From Thermoflexus hugenholtzii JAD2 (GTDB taxonomy: Bacteria; Chloroflexota; Anaerolineae; J036; Brachytrichaceae), in contig CAMDWA010000005.1 of the NCBI GenBank assembly GCA_945877855.1, forward strand, positions 1-61,920: DNA of 61,920 bases. The letters are read 5' to 3'. Position numbers and translations under genes: made by a program. How positions within the stretch are numbered: position 1 is the stretch's first letter; each line of letters starts with the position of its first letter. Shown one piece after another: positions 50,566 through 58,768 of this stretch. Below the pieces are notes generated by a model. It was not told the origin of the DNA. It did no database searches and worked only from the letters and a program-made list of their open reading frames with translations.

Positions 50566-51711
50566 ATGACCGAGCCTGACCCCTCACCAACCCAGCCACA
50601 AACGCCGCCAACTCAGCCATCCTCACAAGAGCTAACGCTGACACTGCGTTCGCGTATCACCGAAGTTATGGCCGTTGATCAGGTGCAAGCCGAGCCAACA
50701 AGCAATGCCATTATGTTTTTGGGCAAATTGCGCATAAAATCTGACCAAGCGTTTGAACAAATGAGCCAACGGTTGAAAGAAGTTGGCTATTTTCCACTGT
50801 TGCGTGATCTCGATAACGATGCAGAACGCCAAGTATTTGTGGCGATCAAAGGTGAAGCGACAGTAGCGGTTGACCAGCGCCCTTGGATGAGTTTGGGGCT
50901 GTTTATTGCGACCTTGATCAGCACGGCCTTTGCTGGCACGCTTTTCTCACGGGCAGTGGCTTCTGTCGGCACAGAGGGGACGCTCAATGCCTTAAGTTTG
51001 CTCGATGTGATGACCTATGGCCTGCCATTTGCCTTGACCTTGTTAAGCATTTTGGGGGTGCATGAGTTGGGGCATTATGTGGTGGCGCGTTGGCACAAAT
51101 TGCCAGTGACATTGCCATTTTTTATCCCCATGCCCATTGGGCTTGGCACATTGGGGGCCTTTATTCAAATGCGGGGGATGCCCCGCAGTAAACGGGACTT
51201 GTTTGATGTGGGCTTGGCCGGGCCAGTGGCTGGGTTGTTGATTGCAATCCCGCTCTACGTCGTTGGCTTATTAATCGCCCAAGTGCTGCCTGATCCTGCC
51301 CCTAGCAACCGTGCTATGTTAATGGATCAATTGATCGCTATTTTTCGGCCCGATGCCGTAAGTCATGGGATTTTGTTTAACCCCGTGCTTTATGCGGCTC
51401 GAATTGGGCTGGTGATTACGATGCTGAATTTATTGCCGGTTGGGCAATTAGATGGTGGGCATATTGCTTACGCAGCCTTGGGGCGACATTGGGCACGCTG
51501 GATTGCAATGGCGACGATGGCCATTATGGCGGTTTTGGGTTTTATGTATTCGCCCAATTGGTTTATTTGGTTGTTATTTGCTGGTTTGGGGGGCGCGGCA
51601 CGCCATGCCCCGCCGATGGATGATGTAACGCCGCTTGATATTGTGCGTTTAGGGTTGTTTTTGCTGGCTGCTATTCTGTTCTTGGCGTTATTTACATCAC
51701 GGCCTTTTTAG
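50566..51711 (+). CDS. M50 site-2-protease-family membrane metalloprotease
   Basis: The 381-residue intramembrane zinc protease has HELGH (about residues 165-169, VHELGHYVVARWHKLPVTLPFF) and NLLPVGQLDGGHIAYAALG (about 288-306, third zinc ligand). Six or more membrane helices are present. The Pro/Thr/Gln-rich first 20 residues and a soluble segment (25-110) precede the first helix. It resembles plant and cyanobacterial EGY/S2P group proteins without a PDZ domain. It probably cleaves membrane-bound regulators. It follows the CPBP-like gene by 16 bp. Confidence 0.9.
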   Translation: MTEPDPSPTQPQTPPTQPSSQELTLTLRSRITEVMAVDQVQAEPTSNAIMFLGKLRIKSDQAFEQMSQRLKEVGYFPLLRDLDNDAERQVFVAIKGEATVAVDQRPWMSLGLFIATLISTAFAGTLFSRAVASVGTEGTLNALSLLDVMTYGLPFALTLLSILGVHELGHYVVARWHKLPVTLPFFIPMPIGLGTLGAFIQMRGMPRSKRDLFDVGLAGPVAGLLIAIPLYVVGLLIAQVLPDPAPSNRAMLMDQLIAIFRPDAVSHGILFNPVLYAARIGLVITMLNLLPVGQLDGGHIAYAALGRHWARWIAMATMAIMAVLGFMYSPNWFIWLLFAGLGGAARHAPPMDDVTPLDIVRLGLFLLAAILFLALFTSRPF

Positions 51712-51785
51712 AGCAAATTTCTAACAGATGTCAAACGTAAGCCACTATCTGGTCAGTTAGCATCCTTAAAATGAAATTGGCGCTT

Positions 51786-51791
51786 TATAAT
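51786..51791 (+). promoter_or_regulatory. -10 box upstream of the mutase gene
   Basis: A perfect TATAAT lies 11 bp before the ATG at 51803; transcription would start about 5 nt from the ATG, so the mRNA is probably leaderless or nearly so. No clear -35 hexamer is seen. Confidence 0.45.
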
Positions 51792-51802
51792 TTCTATCCG
51801 CC

Positions 51803-53446
51803 ATGACCACGCCAAAAAATAAAAAAAACGCCGAACGCAAAGCAAAATTTGAAACTTCGTCCGGTATTCCGCTCGAAGCAACCTATACTGCCGCTGTTAA
51901 TCCATCAACAAGCAACGAATTGCCGGGCGAATACCCATTTACACGCGGTATTCATGCTGGCATGTATCGCTCACGCTTTTGGACAATGCGCCAATATGCT
52001 GGCTTTGCCAGTGCCGCCGAAAGCAACCAACGCTATAAATATTTGCTAGCCCAAGGGCAAATGGGGCTGTCGGTCGCTTTTGACTTGCCAACCCAGCTTT
52101 GTATGGATGCCGATGACGAATTGGCACGTGGCGAAGTGGGAAAAGTCGGTGTGAGTATTAGCACTTTGGGCGATATGCGCGAGTTGTTTAATGGTATTCC
52201 GCTCGATCAAGTAAGCACCAGCATGACCATTAACGCCCCAGCCGCTGTGTTACTGGCCTTATACGTTGCAGTTGGCAAAGAGCAAGCCGCCAAGGGTGAA
52301 TGGGCCGCGCCAGCGACCTCGCAAGTCACCCAGAAATTGCGCGGCACTGTGCAAAATGACATTCTCAAAGAATATGCCGCGCGTGGGTTATATCGATTTC
52401 CGCCGACCCATTCGATGCGTTTGGTGACCGATATTTTTGCCTTTTGCCGTGAACAAGTGCCACAATGGAACACCATCAGCATTAGCGGTTATCACATTCG
52501 TGAAGCTGGCAGCACCGCCGTGCAAGAGGTCGCATTTACACTAGCAAATGGCATCGCCTATGTGCAAGGGGCGCTCGATGCTGGCCTCAATATCGATGAT
52601 TTTGCCGGACAGTTGGCCTTCTTTTTTAACGCTCACAATAATTTTCTCGAAGAAGTGGCAAAATTTCGCGCGGCGCGGCGCATGTGGGCCAAGATCATGC
52701 GAGAGCGTTTTGATGCCAAAGACCCGCGTAGTTGGATGTTGCGTTTTCATACCCAAACCGGTGGCAGTACCCTAACAGCCCAAGAACCGCTCAACAATGT
52801 GGCGCGTGTCACTTTGCAAGCGTTGGCGGCAGTGATGGGTGGCACCCAAAGTTTGCATACCAATGGGATGGATGAGGCATTGCAATTGCCCACCGCCGAG
52901 GCCGCCCGCACAGCATTGCGCACCCAGCAAATTATTGCCAATGAAAGCGGTGTAACCGATACGGTTGACCCGTTGGCTGGCAGTTATGTCATTGAGCACT
53001 TGACCGATGAAATTGAACGCCGCGCCTTTGCGCTGATTGACCAAATTGACCAAATGGGCGGCGCGGTCAAGGCGATTGAGGCGGGTTGGATGCAGTCACA
53101 AATCGCCGAGGCCTCGTATCAATATCAGCGCAAGGTTGAGAGCAAAGAAGAAGTGATTGTTGGAGTGAACGAATTTGTGTCGGCAGATGCCGGTGTGGCA
53201 GCCCCGCGCTTTACTGTTAACCCCGCAGTTGAGCAACAACAACGCCAGCGTTTGGCAGAATGGCGGGCGAACCGTGATAATGTGCGCGTGAGCGAGCGAA
53301 TTGCGCATCTTGAGGCAAGTGCGCGTGGTAATGACAATCTCATGCCCATTCTTATCGCCTGTGTTGAAGATGGCGTGACGGTTGGCGAAATTGGCAAAAC
53401 GCTCAAACGTGCTTTTGGCGAATATCAGCCACCGTCGATGATTTAA
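51803..53446 (+). CDS. Methylmalonyl-CoA mutase large subunit (catalytic chain without B12 domain)
   Basis: The 547-residue acyl-CoA mutase TIM-barrel chain carries [27 protein letters not shown] and [16 protein letters not shown] near the N-terminus, [25 protein letters not shown] in the centre, and [23 protein letters not shown] and [15 protein letters not shown] toward the C-terminus. It stops after the substrate domain; the cobalamin-binding domain must be a separate protein, not in this window. The reaction interconverts methylmalonyl-CoA (or a related branched acyl-CoA) and the straight-chain form. Confidence 0.93.
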   Translation: MTTPKNKKNAERKAKFETSSGIPLEATYTAAVNPSTSNELPGEYPFTRGIHAGMYRSRFWTMRQYAGFASAAESNQRYKYLLAQGQMGLSVAFDLPTQLCMDADDELARGEVGKVGVSISTLGDMRELFNGIPLDQVSTSMTINAPAAVLLALYVAVGKEQAAKGEWAAPATSQVTQKLRGTVQNDILKEYAARGLYRFPPTHSMRLVTDIFAFCREQVPQWNTISISGYHIREAGSTAVQEVAFTLANGIAYVQGALDAGLNIDDFAGQLAFFFNAHNNFLEEVAKFRAARRMWAKIMRERFDAKDPRSWMLRFHTQTGGSTLTAQEPLNNVARVTLQALAAVMGGTQSLHTNGMDEALQLPTAEAARTALRTQQIIANESGVTDTVDPLAGSYVIEHLTDEIERRAFALIDQIDQMGGAVKAIEAGWMQSQIAEASYQYQRKVESKEEVIVGVNEFVSADAGVAAPRFTVNPAVEQQQRQRLAEWRANRDNVRVSERIAHLEASARGNDNLMPILIACVEDGVTVGEIGKTLKRAFGEYQPPSMI

Positions 53447-53476
53447 GTAGGGGCACGGCGATGTCGTGCCTCTACC
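53447..53476 (+). terminator. GC-rich hairpin directly after the mutase stop
   Basis: GTAGGGGCAC (53447-53456) pairs with GTGCCTCTAC (53467-53476), nine Watson-Crick pairs and one G-U, loop of 10 nt. It begins at the base after the TAA. It resembles the GTAGGGGCACGGC palindromes scattered in cyanobacterial and Chloroflexota genomes. It may be a terminator or a REP-like unit. Confidence 0.6.
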
Positions 53477-53519
53477 CCACGTTAAGCACAAATTCTAAAT
53501 TCAATACCTTCGCCATCTC

Positions 53520-53630
53520 GCCCGTGAATGAATTCATGGTCTAAAAATTTCAAACGCGCTTTAGCGCGTTCGCCGCACTCTAAATGCGTTTTAACGCATT
53601 TGTTTGTTTCAGACCGTGAAATTCACGGGC
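53520..53630. repeat. Three-way palindromic (REP/MITE-like) element
   Basis: The outer ends GCCCGTGAAT (53520-53529) and ATTCACGGGC (53621-53630) pair. Inside are two separate hairpins, AACGCGCT/AGCGCGTT (53553-53570) and AAATGCGTT/AACGCATTT (53582-53601). The whole would fold as a stem with two arms. No open frame is present. The 275 bp that follow, up to the protease gene, are A/T-rich with no element I can name apart from a clear AGAGGTG ribosome-binding site. Confidence 0.75.
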
Positions 53631-53905
53631 AGTCAATCGCAAACTGGTGAAGGTATTGCTAAATTGCGATTGGCATTTTGCCAGTTTTTTATTGCAATCA
53701 AAACCAAGATACCGCATCAGCCTAAAGTTTTATCGTTTTTGTTTGTCTAATTTTGATGGGCAAAATCTAAGGAAAATACTGTTTTCTTCAATCAGACTTC
53801 TATTTTTAAAATGGTGCAACCATGATAAATAACTGGATATCTCTGCGTTAATATCGATTTGCGAGTGGTTTCGGGGATAGATTTAAATAACGAGAGAGGT
53901 GTTTG

Positions 53906-55417
53906 ATGAAGAAGCTAAATTTTGCAATCGCAATATTAATATTAATCTTGGTGATGTCATCATTTGCCGGTGGCATTGTTGGGCAGACGAATGTTGGTTT
54001 AACTAAAATTCATCTCACATTACTTGAATTGGCAAAGCAATCGCCAAACCAATTGATTGAAGTGATTGTGCAAAAAAATGGCGACGCCGCTTCTGTCGAA
54101 ACGCAAGTTGCCCAGTTAGGCGGGGTTGTTACCCAAGACCTCAGCATCATTCATGCTTTTGCGGCGAAACTACCCGCAAAAGCAGCCGCTACACTTGCGC
54201 AATCTCCCGAAGTGCGTTGGATTAGCCCAGATGCAACCGTGTCAAAATCGGCAGATCCGCTTGAGATTACCTCAACTGCTAACCTGGCTAATGCCTATAT
54301 TAAAGAAATTGGGGCAGATAAGTTGTGGATGCGGGGGATACAAGGCCAAAATGTGCGGGTGGCGGTTATTGATAGCGGCGTTAACCCACAAAATGATCTT
54401 TACACGATTATGGGACGTAACCGGATTGTGGATGCGGTTGCGTTTAATGACGACTATAACAAAAGTGTTTTTGATGGTTATGGTCATGGCAATCACATTG
54501 CTGGCATCATCGGCGGCGGCGGCGCATTCTCGAATGATAAATATGTGGGTGTGGCCCCAATGTCTGATATTGTGAACGTAAAAGTGAGCAACGACGACGG
54601 CGGAGCGCGGGTTTCAAATGTGATTGCTGGCATGGCATGGGTGCTGTTCAATAAAACCCGTCTCAATATTCGGGTTGTTAATATTTCACTCAATACTGAT
54701 GTCGTCGAGTCGTATCACACCAGTCCATTGGCAGCGGCATCCGAGGTGTTGTGGTTTAATAAGATTGTGGTTGTTGCCTCTGCTGGCAATAAACAAGACG
54801 GCAAGTTATATGCACCCGCAAACGACCCATTTATCATCACAGTTGGTGCAGTAGATGACAAAGGCACCAGCAGCACGACCGATGACGTTTTGACTAATTT
54901 CTCATCATATGGCACGGCTGAAGGGGTTTCGAAGCCAGATTTGGTTGCACCGGGTAAAAATATTATCTCGTTGCGTGGTGGTTTTGATAGCGTGCTTTCA
55001 CGCACTTATCCTGATCGTGTCATTAATGAGCGATATTTTAGAATGTCGGGTACATCCATGTCGGCGGCTGTTGTGGCTGGCGCAGTGGCGTTATTGTTAC
55101 AAGATGAACCCAACCTCACCCCTGACCAAGTGAAATATCGCCTTATGGCGACCGCTAACAAAAATATAAGTGGGTATAGCAGCACCAAGGCAGGGGCAGG
55201 CTTAATTAATGTTCAAGCTGCGGTTGATGGCACAAGCACCCAAAACGCCAATACAGGTAAGGTTGTTAGCCGGTTAATTTCAGGGTCGAACACCACTACT
55301 TACAACTCGGTGAGTTGGAACAGCGTAAGCTGGAATTCGGTAAGTTGGAATAGTGTTAGTTGGAACAGTGTAAGCTGGAACTCAGTAAGCTGGAATAGCA
55401 CCTATTGGGGCAATTAA
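53906..55417 (+). CDS. Secreted subtilisin-like protease with C-terminal NSVSW repeats
   Basis: The 503-residue protease has a signal peptide (NFAIAILILILVMSSFAGGIVG) and a propeptide of the I9 type (LIEVIVQKNGDAASVETQVAQLGG). The S8 domain carries the triad Asp in VAVIDSGVNP, His in GHGNHIAGI and Ser in SGTSMSAAVVAGAVAL. The C-terminus is six tandem NSVSW units followed by NSTYWGN. Codons differ between units (AGC/AGT, AAC/AAT, GTA/GTG/GTT), so the peptide, not the DNA, is conserved. Start ATG 53906 has AGAGGTG seven bases upstream. It is flanked by hairpins on both sides. Confidence 0.93.
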   Translation: MKKLNFAIAILILILVMSSFAGGIVGQTNVGLTKIHLTLLELAKQSPNQLIEVIVQKNGDAASVETQVAQLGGVVTQDLSIIHAFAAKLPAKAAATLAQSPEVRWISPDATVSKSADPLEITSTANLANAYIKEIGADKLWMRGIQGQNVRVAVIDSGVNPQNDLYTIMGRNRIVDAVAFNDDYNKSVFDGYGHGNHIAGIIGGGGAFSNDKYVGVAPMSDIVNVKVSNDDGGARVSNVIAGMAWVLFNKTRLNIRVVNISLNTDVVESYHTSPLAAASEVLWFNKIVVVASAGNKQDGKLYAPANDPFIITVGAVDDKGTSSTTDDVLTNFSSYGTAEGVSKPDLVAPGKNIISLRGGFDSVLSRTYPDRVINERYFRMSGTSMSAAVVAGAVALLLQDEPNLTPDQVKYRLMATANKNISGYSSTKAGAGLINVQAAVDGTSTQNANTGKVVSRLISGSNTTTYNSVSWNSVSWNSVSWNSVSWNSVSWNSVSWNSTYWGN

Positions 55418-55438
55418 AGCGCATTTTATTTTTACCCT

Positions 55439-55503
55439 AAAAACACGATCCCTCCTTAAGCATAGGCCCGTAATCTGGCCACTTGAGGAAGGATCGTGTT
55501 TTT
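55439..55503. terminator. Bidirectional terminator after the subtilase
   Basis: AAAAACACGATCCCTCCT (55439-55456) pairs with AGGAAGGATCGTGTTTTT (55486-55503), 17 of 18, with a further three pairs inside. The A5/T5 ends provide a U-tract in both directions. It serves the converging subtilase and HEAT-protein genes. Confidence 0.85.
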
Positions 55504-55550
55504 GGTATTATGTCAGATGGACATATCCGCAATTGAGGGCAAATTCCTAG

Positions 55551-55616
55551 CTTAGTGCGCGTCCCCAGACGCGCATCTTGACTTATGGAGAAGCGCGTCT
55601 GGGGACGCGCACTAAG
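55551..55616. repeat. GC-rich perfect 24-bp inverted repeat
   Basis: CTTAGTGCGCGTCCCCAGAC (first 20 of 24 bases, 55551-55574) is exactly repeated in inverse at 55593-55616 around an 18-nt loop. It is much richer in G+C than its surroundings and lies just after the bidirectional terminator, near the stop of the HEAT-protein gene. It looks like an inserted REP/MITE-type palindrome. Confidence 0.85.
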
Positions 55617-55632
55617 CACCGCTGAGTCTATT

Positions 55633-56580
55633 CTAAAGATCTTCTTTCAGATTCATATTGCCGTCTAACCACGACAATTCATCCAGACCTTCTTCGGCAG
55701 CAGCGGCAATTTCTTCGTCTTTCGAGTCGGCAGCCAAACGCAAGGCTGCACGGGCATCATCGTTGGCAATTTCGACCAAGGCTTCAATTGCGGCAAGACG
55801 CACATCGGGGTCGGGGTCTGACGTAAGTTTGGCAAGCTCAGGCACGGCTTCGGCGGCCTCAATATTGCCACAGGCGTGGGCCGCAGCCAGTCGTATTTCG
55901 TTTGAATCGCTATGTAATTCAGCGCGGGCGATGTCTTGATAGGCGCCTTCGGCGCTATGGGCAATTGCGACTAAAGCCGCAATACGCATTTCTTCATTGT
56001 CAGACACAGCCGCGGCGCGAACGAGTGGGATGGTGTCTTCGTTAGTGACATAACCGATGGATTCGAGCAAACGACAATACAAGACCGATTCAGCCGGGGC
56101 CTCGGATAAGGCATCCATTAATGCCTCATAAACTTGATCGCGGCGGCGCTTTTGAAATTTTTCTAGTTCACCCAATTCAAGAAAATTGCCGAGGACGGTA
56201 GCGGCAGCGGCCCGCACAAAATCGGATGGGTCATTGCGCAAAATTTTGATGAGCGGCTCAACCAAGCGTGGGTTATCGTCTTCATATAACCCTTCAAGCG
56301 CAGACAAGCGCACCAATTCTTCACGGTCGGTGATGGCGTGATAAAACACGGCGCTGAAGTCATATTCAAACTCATTTTGCATGAGGTCGCGCAGTTTATT
56401 GACCAACATTTGCCGACGTTCGGCATTTACATCGTGCCAAGTGGCACGTAGCTGGCCTGATGCAAATTCGTCTAAATCGTTAAAAGCGGCTAAGGTTGCA
56501 GTAGTTAATGGGTCTGTACCCCGTAATAGTGCCAATGCATCGCGAAATGTAATTGGCTTTGATCTTGTTTTTGATTTCAT
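55633..56580 (-). CDS. HEAT-repeat protein
   Basis: The 315-residue soluble protein consists from about residue 80 of successive helix pairs of the PBS-lyase HEAT type, for example LVRLSALEGLYEDDNPRLVEPLIKIL, SDFVRAAAATVLGNF, EMRIAALVAIAHSAEG, EIRLAAAHACGNIEAAEAVPEL and DVRLAAIEALVEIAN. It ends in an acidic tail (ELSWLDGNMNLKEDL). Such proteins are scaffolds for protein binding. I start at ATG 56580 (MKSKTRSK); the preceding codons belong to a heptamer repeat. It is next to rseP on the same strand but separated by a hairpin. Confidence 0.85.
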   Translation of the reverse strand: MKSKTRSKPITFRDALALLRGTDPLTTATLAAFNDLDEFASGQLRATWHDVNAERRQMLVNKLRDLMQNEFEYDFSAVFYHAITDREELVRLSALEGLYEDDNPRLVEPLIKILRNDPSDFVRAAAATVLGNFLELGELEKFQKRRRDQVYEALMDALSEAPAESVLYCRLLESIGYVTNEDTIPLVRAAAVSDNEEMRIAALVAIAHSAEGAYQDIARAELHSDSNEIRLAAAHACGNIEAAEAVPELAKLTSDPDPDVRLAAIEALVEIANDDARAALRLAADSKDEEIAAAAEEGLDELSWLDGNMNLKEDL

Positions 56581-56586
56581 GGGAGG

Positions 56587-56661
56587 AAAGTGCAAAGTGC
56601 AAAGTGCAAAGTAAAAAGTGCAAAGTAAAACAGTTTAATACTTTGCACTTTGCACTTTTTT
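56587..56661. repeat. AAAGTGC-type heptamer inverted repeat
   Basis: Five AAAGTGC/AAAGTAA units (56587-56628) face TACTTTGCACTTTGCACTTTT (56639-56659). It fills the gap between rseP and the HEAT gene and contacts the rseP stop codon at 56660. Confidence 0.88.
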
Positions 56662-57778
56662 AACGAATAGGGTTGAGTATATCGAACACGGTGATGACGC
56701 AGAAGAGAACGAGCAGCACGGCCATGCCAGCGGCATGAATCCATTGTTCGCGGGCTGGGTCAACGCGGCGACCGCGCAGCCATTCGATGATGATAAAGGT
56801 TAAGCGCCCGCCATCAAGGGCTGGGAAAGGCAAAAGGTTGGTTAACCCAATTAACATGCTCAGAATGCCAGCAAACCAAATAAATGGAAATGGCCCTTGC
56901 ATCGGCATTTGTCGCACCAATGACACCCCAATACTGGTGATGCCGACTACGCCAGTTGGGCGGGCTTGCTCGAGCGACATGCGGCCTGAGATGATATCGA
57001 TGGGGGCGCGAATCATGGCCCCAACCGCACCAAAGAGATCGCGCATGGCAAGGCCAAAAGCATCGGGGATACTGTAGGCGATGCGGCTCGATTTGGTGAT
57101 TTTGTTGTCGAGGAAAATGCCGAGCGGCGCGGTGTTATTGGGGGCGCTGGGCATAGTGCCTTTTAGCTCGGTGGGCTGACCATTGCGCAAGACTAAGATG
57201 TTAATCGGTTTGCCGATCGACTCGCGCACTTGTTGCGAAAGCGGTGTGGGTGCGCTGCCACGCCCTTGGGCCTCGCTGGTTAGCTTGGTCACATCAACCC
57301 CATTCACCTGTTGAATGATGTCATTGGCTTGTAAGCCAATGGTTTGGGCTGGGCTATTTGCCTGCACTTGGGTGATGCGATATTCGATTTCGCTGGGCTG
57401 GGTAGCAAAAAACAAATAGGCCGTAAACACGATGATGATGGCGGCTAAGAAATTCATCACGGGGCCAGCCAAAATGGTAATGAAACGCCAGCGGGCCGAT
57501 GCTGCGGCAAATGCGCGTGGGTCGTTCATATTGTCGTCTACGCCTTCGCCATATAAGCGCACAAAGGCCCCAAGCGGCAGCCAATTGAGGCTGTAGACGG
57601 TTTCACCGCGGGTAAATAAAGTGACGGCGCGTGGCGGGATGCCAAGGCCAAATTCTTCAACTTTGATGCCCGCCTTACGCGCGGCCCAAAAATGTCCTAA
57701 TTCATGCACGATCATCAGCGGCCCCAACAAAATAATAAACGTGGGTATGCCGAGGGCGAGCGAAGAAAGTATGTCCAT
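56660..57778 (-). CDS. rseP: RseP-type M50 intramembrane zinc protease
   Basis: The 372-residue site-2 protease has HELGHFWAARKAGIKVEEFGLGIPPR (about residues 26-50), one PDZ domain (about 130-205, QANSPAQTIGLQANDIIQQVNGVDV) and LTNLLPFPALDGGRLTFIIIEWLRG (about 310-335) with the third zinc ligand. Three to four membrane helices are present. It cleaves anti-sigma factors or signal-peptide remnants within the membrane. It is the second M50 protease here. The TetR-type gene lies 53 bp upstream on the same strand. Confidence 0.94.
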   Translation of the reverse strand: MDILSSLALGIPTFIILLGPLMIVHELGHFWAARKAGIKVEEFGLGIPPRAVTLFTRGETVYSLNWLPLGAFVRLYGEGVDDNMNDPRAFAAASARWRFITILAGPVMNFLAAIIIVFTAYLFFATQPSEIEYRITQVQANSPAQTIGLQANDIIQQVNGVDVTKLTSEAQGRGSAPTPLSQQVRESIGKPINILVLRNGQPTELKGTMPSAPNNTAPLGIFLDNKITKSSRIAYSIPDAFGLAMRDLFGAVGAMIRAPIDIISGRMSLEQARPTGVVGITSIGVSLVRQMPMQGPFPFIWFAGILSMLIGLTNLLPFPALDGGRLTFIIIEWLRGRRVDPAREQWIHAAGMAVLLVLFCVITVFDILNPIR

Positions 57779-57831
57779 ATGTGTTTTGCTTATTTTACGG
57801 CCTAATCTTAGACCGTGTTGAATTTCAACAT

Positions 57832-58488
57832 CTATTTGCCTAACGTTTTGTTGTAACCAACGCTGCGCAACAGCGCTGGCACCAAGGCTTGCAAAATTTT
57901 GTCGGGGGTGGGTTCATTTGTCGTGACCCAGCGAATGATCAGGGCATAAATTGCACCCATCCATGCCAACGAAATAACTTCGACATCGACTGGCGCAATT
58001 TGCTGTTGGTCGATGGCTTCTTGCAAATAACGTCCAATCAGCCGTGCAAAGCGATCATTGACCAGCGTGCGGGCTTCTTCGAACGCTACGCCTAGGCCGA
58101 CCGCCTGTATCAATAACACTTTGGCATAGCGGCGATATTTTTCGAAGGTTTGTAAACAGGTACTTAAGGCGATTTCAACCCGTTCCATGCCCTGTGGCGC
58201 AAGTTCGATGGCCTCGATGACGCGGCGCTCAAGCAAGTTAGCAAATTCGTTGACAAGGCCAAGAAACAATTTTTCTTTGCTGGGAAAATGAAAATAAATT
58301 GCGCCTTTGGATGTGCCAGATTCATCTGCGATCTCATCCATTTTGGTGTCGTGGTAGCCTTTGCGAGCAAAGGTTTCGAGCGCTGCATCGATTATTTTGC
58401 TGCGGGTGGCGTTGGTGGCAGGGTCTGTGCTAATGGCTGGCTCGGCCGGATCGGCCTGTTTTTTTAGCAAGTTTAGGTTTAGTTTCAT
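57832..58488 (-). CDS. TetR-family transcriptional regulator
   Basis: The 218-residue protein has an N-terminal HTH (RSKIIDAALETFARKGYHDTKMDEIADESGTSKGAIYFHFPSKEKLFLGL, about residues 29-80) of classical TetR form. A helical ligand-binding domain follows, with C-terminal VEVISLAWMGAIYALIIRWVTT. The inducer and operators are unknown. It is upstream of rseP on the same strand and divergent from clpB. Confidence 0.93.
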   Translation of the reverse strand: MKLNLNLLKKQADPAEPAISTDPATNATRSKIIDAALETFARKGYHDTKMDEIADESGTSKGAIYFHFPSKEKLFLGLVNEFANLLERRVIEAIELAPQGMERVEIALSTCLQTFEKYRRYAKVLLIQAVGLGVAFEEARTLVNDRFARLIGRYLQEAIDQQQIAPVDVEVISLAWMGAIYALIIRWVTTNEPTPDKILQALVPALLRSVGYNKTLGK

Positions 58489-58561
58489 TTAAGGCCGGTT
58501 GATTTTAACGCACGAGGAAGAGGAAAAGATTGGGGATTGATCTGTCACAAACCAATATCTA

Positions 58562-58682
58562 TAAGTCATAAGTCACGAGTCATGGCAACTTATGACTCGT
58601 GACTTATCAATCCCTAATCCTTCATCCTTTATCTTTTACCCTTCATCCTTCATCCTTTATCCTTTATCCTTTACCCTTCTCT
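58562..58682. repeat. GAGTCAC hairpin plus unpaired CATCCTT heptamer ladder
   Basis: ATAAGTCACGAGTCAT (58568-58583) pairs perfectly over 16 bp with 58592-58607. A pyrimidine ladder of about nine units (TCCTTCA, TCCTTTA, TCTTTTA) follows at 58615-58680 with no purine partner. These are the same two heptamers seen at 7854/18699 and 5417/22722, here placed side by side. It lies upstream of clpB and would add a spurious hydrophobic N-terminus to ClpB if translated. Confidence 0.85.
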
Positions 58683-58768
58683 CCCTAATTCCAATACTTC
58701 ACCAACATAAAACTAATGTTGTTCAAGCACCCATCGCCTATTCATTAGAGCTAAACCGGAGGATAAGC

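Noticed and set aside
55295-55410. Recent microsatellite expansion in the subtilase gene
   Set aside because: The 15-nt units differ at several synonymous positions, so the DNA repeat is old and maintained at the protein level.
58592-58768. Hydrophobic, signal-like N-terminal extension of ClpB
   Set aside because: It is translated heptamer ladder; the family start and a good ribosome-binding site are at 58769.
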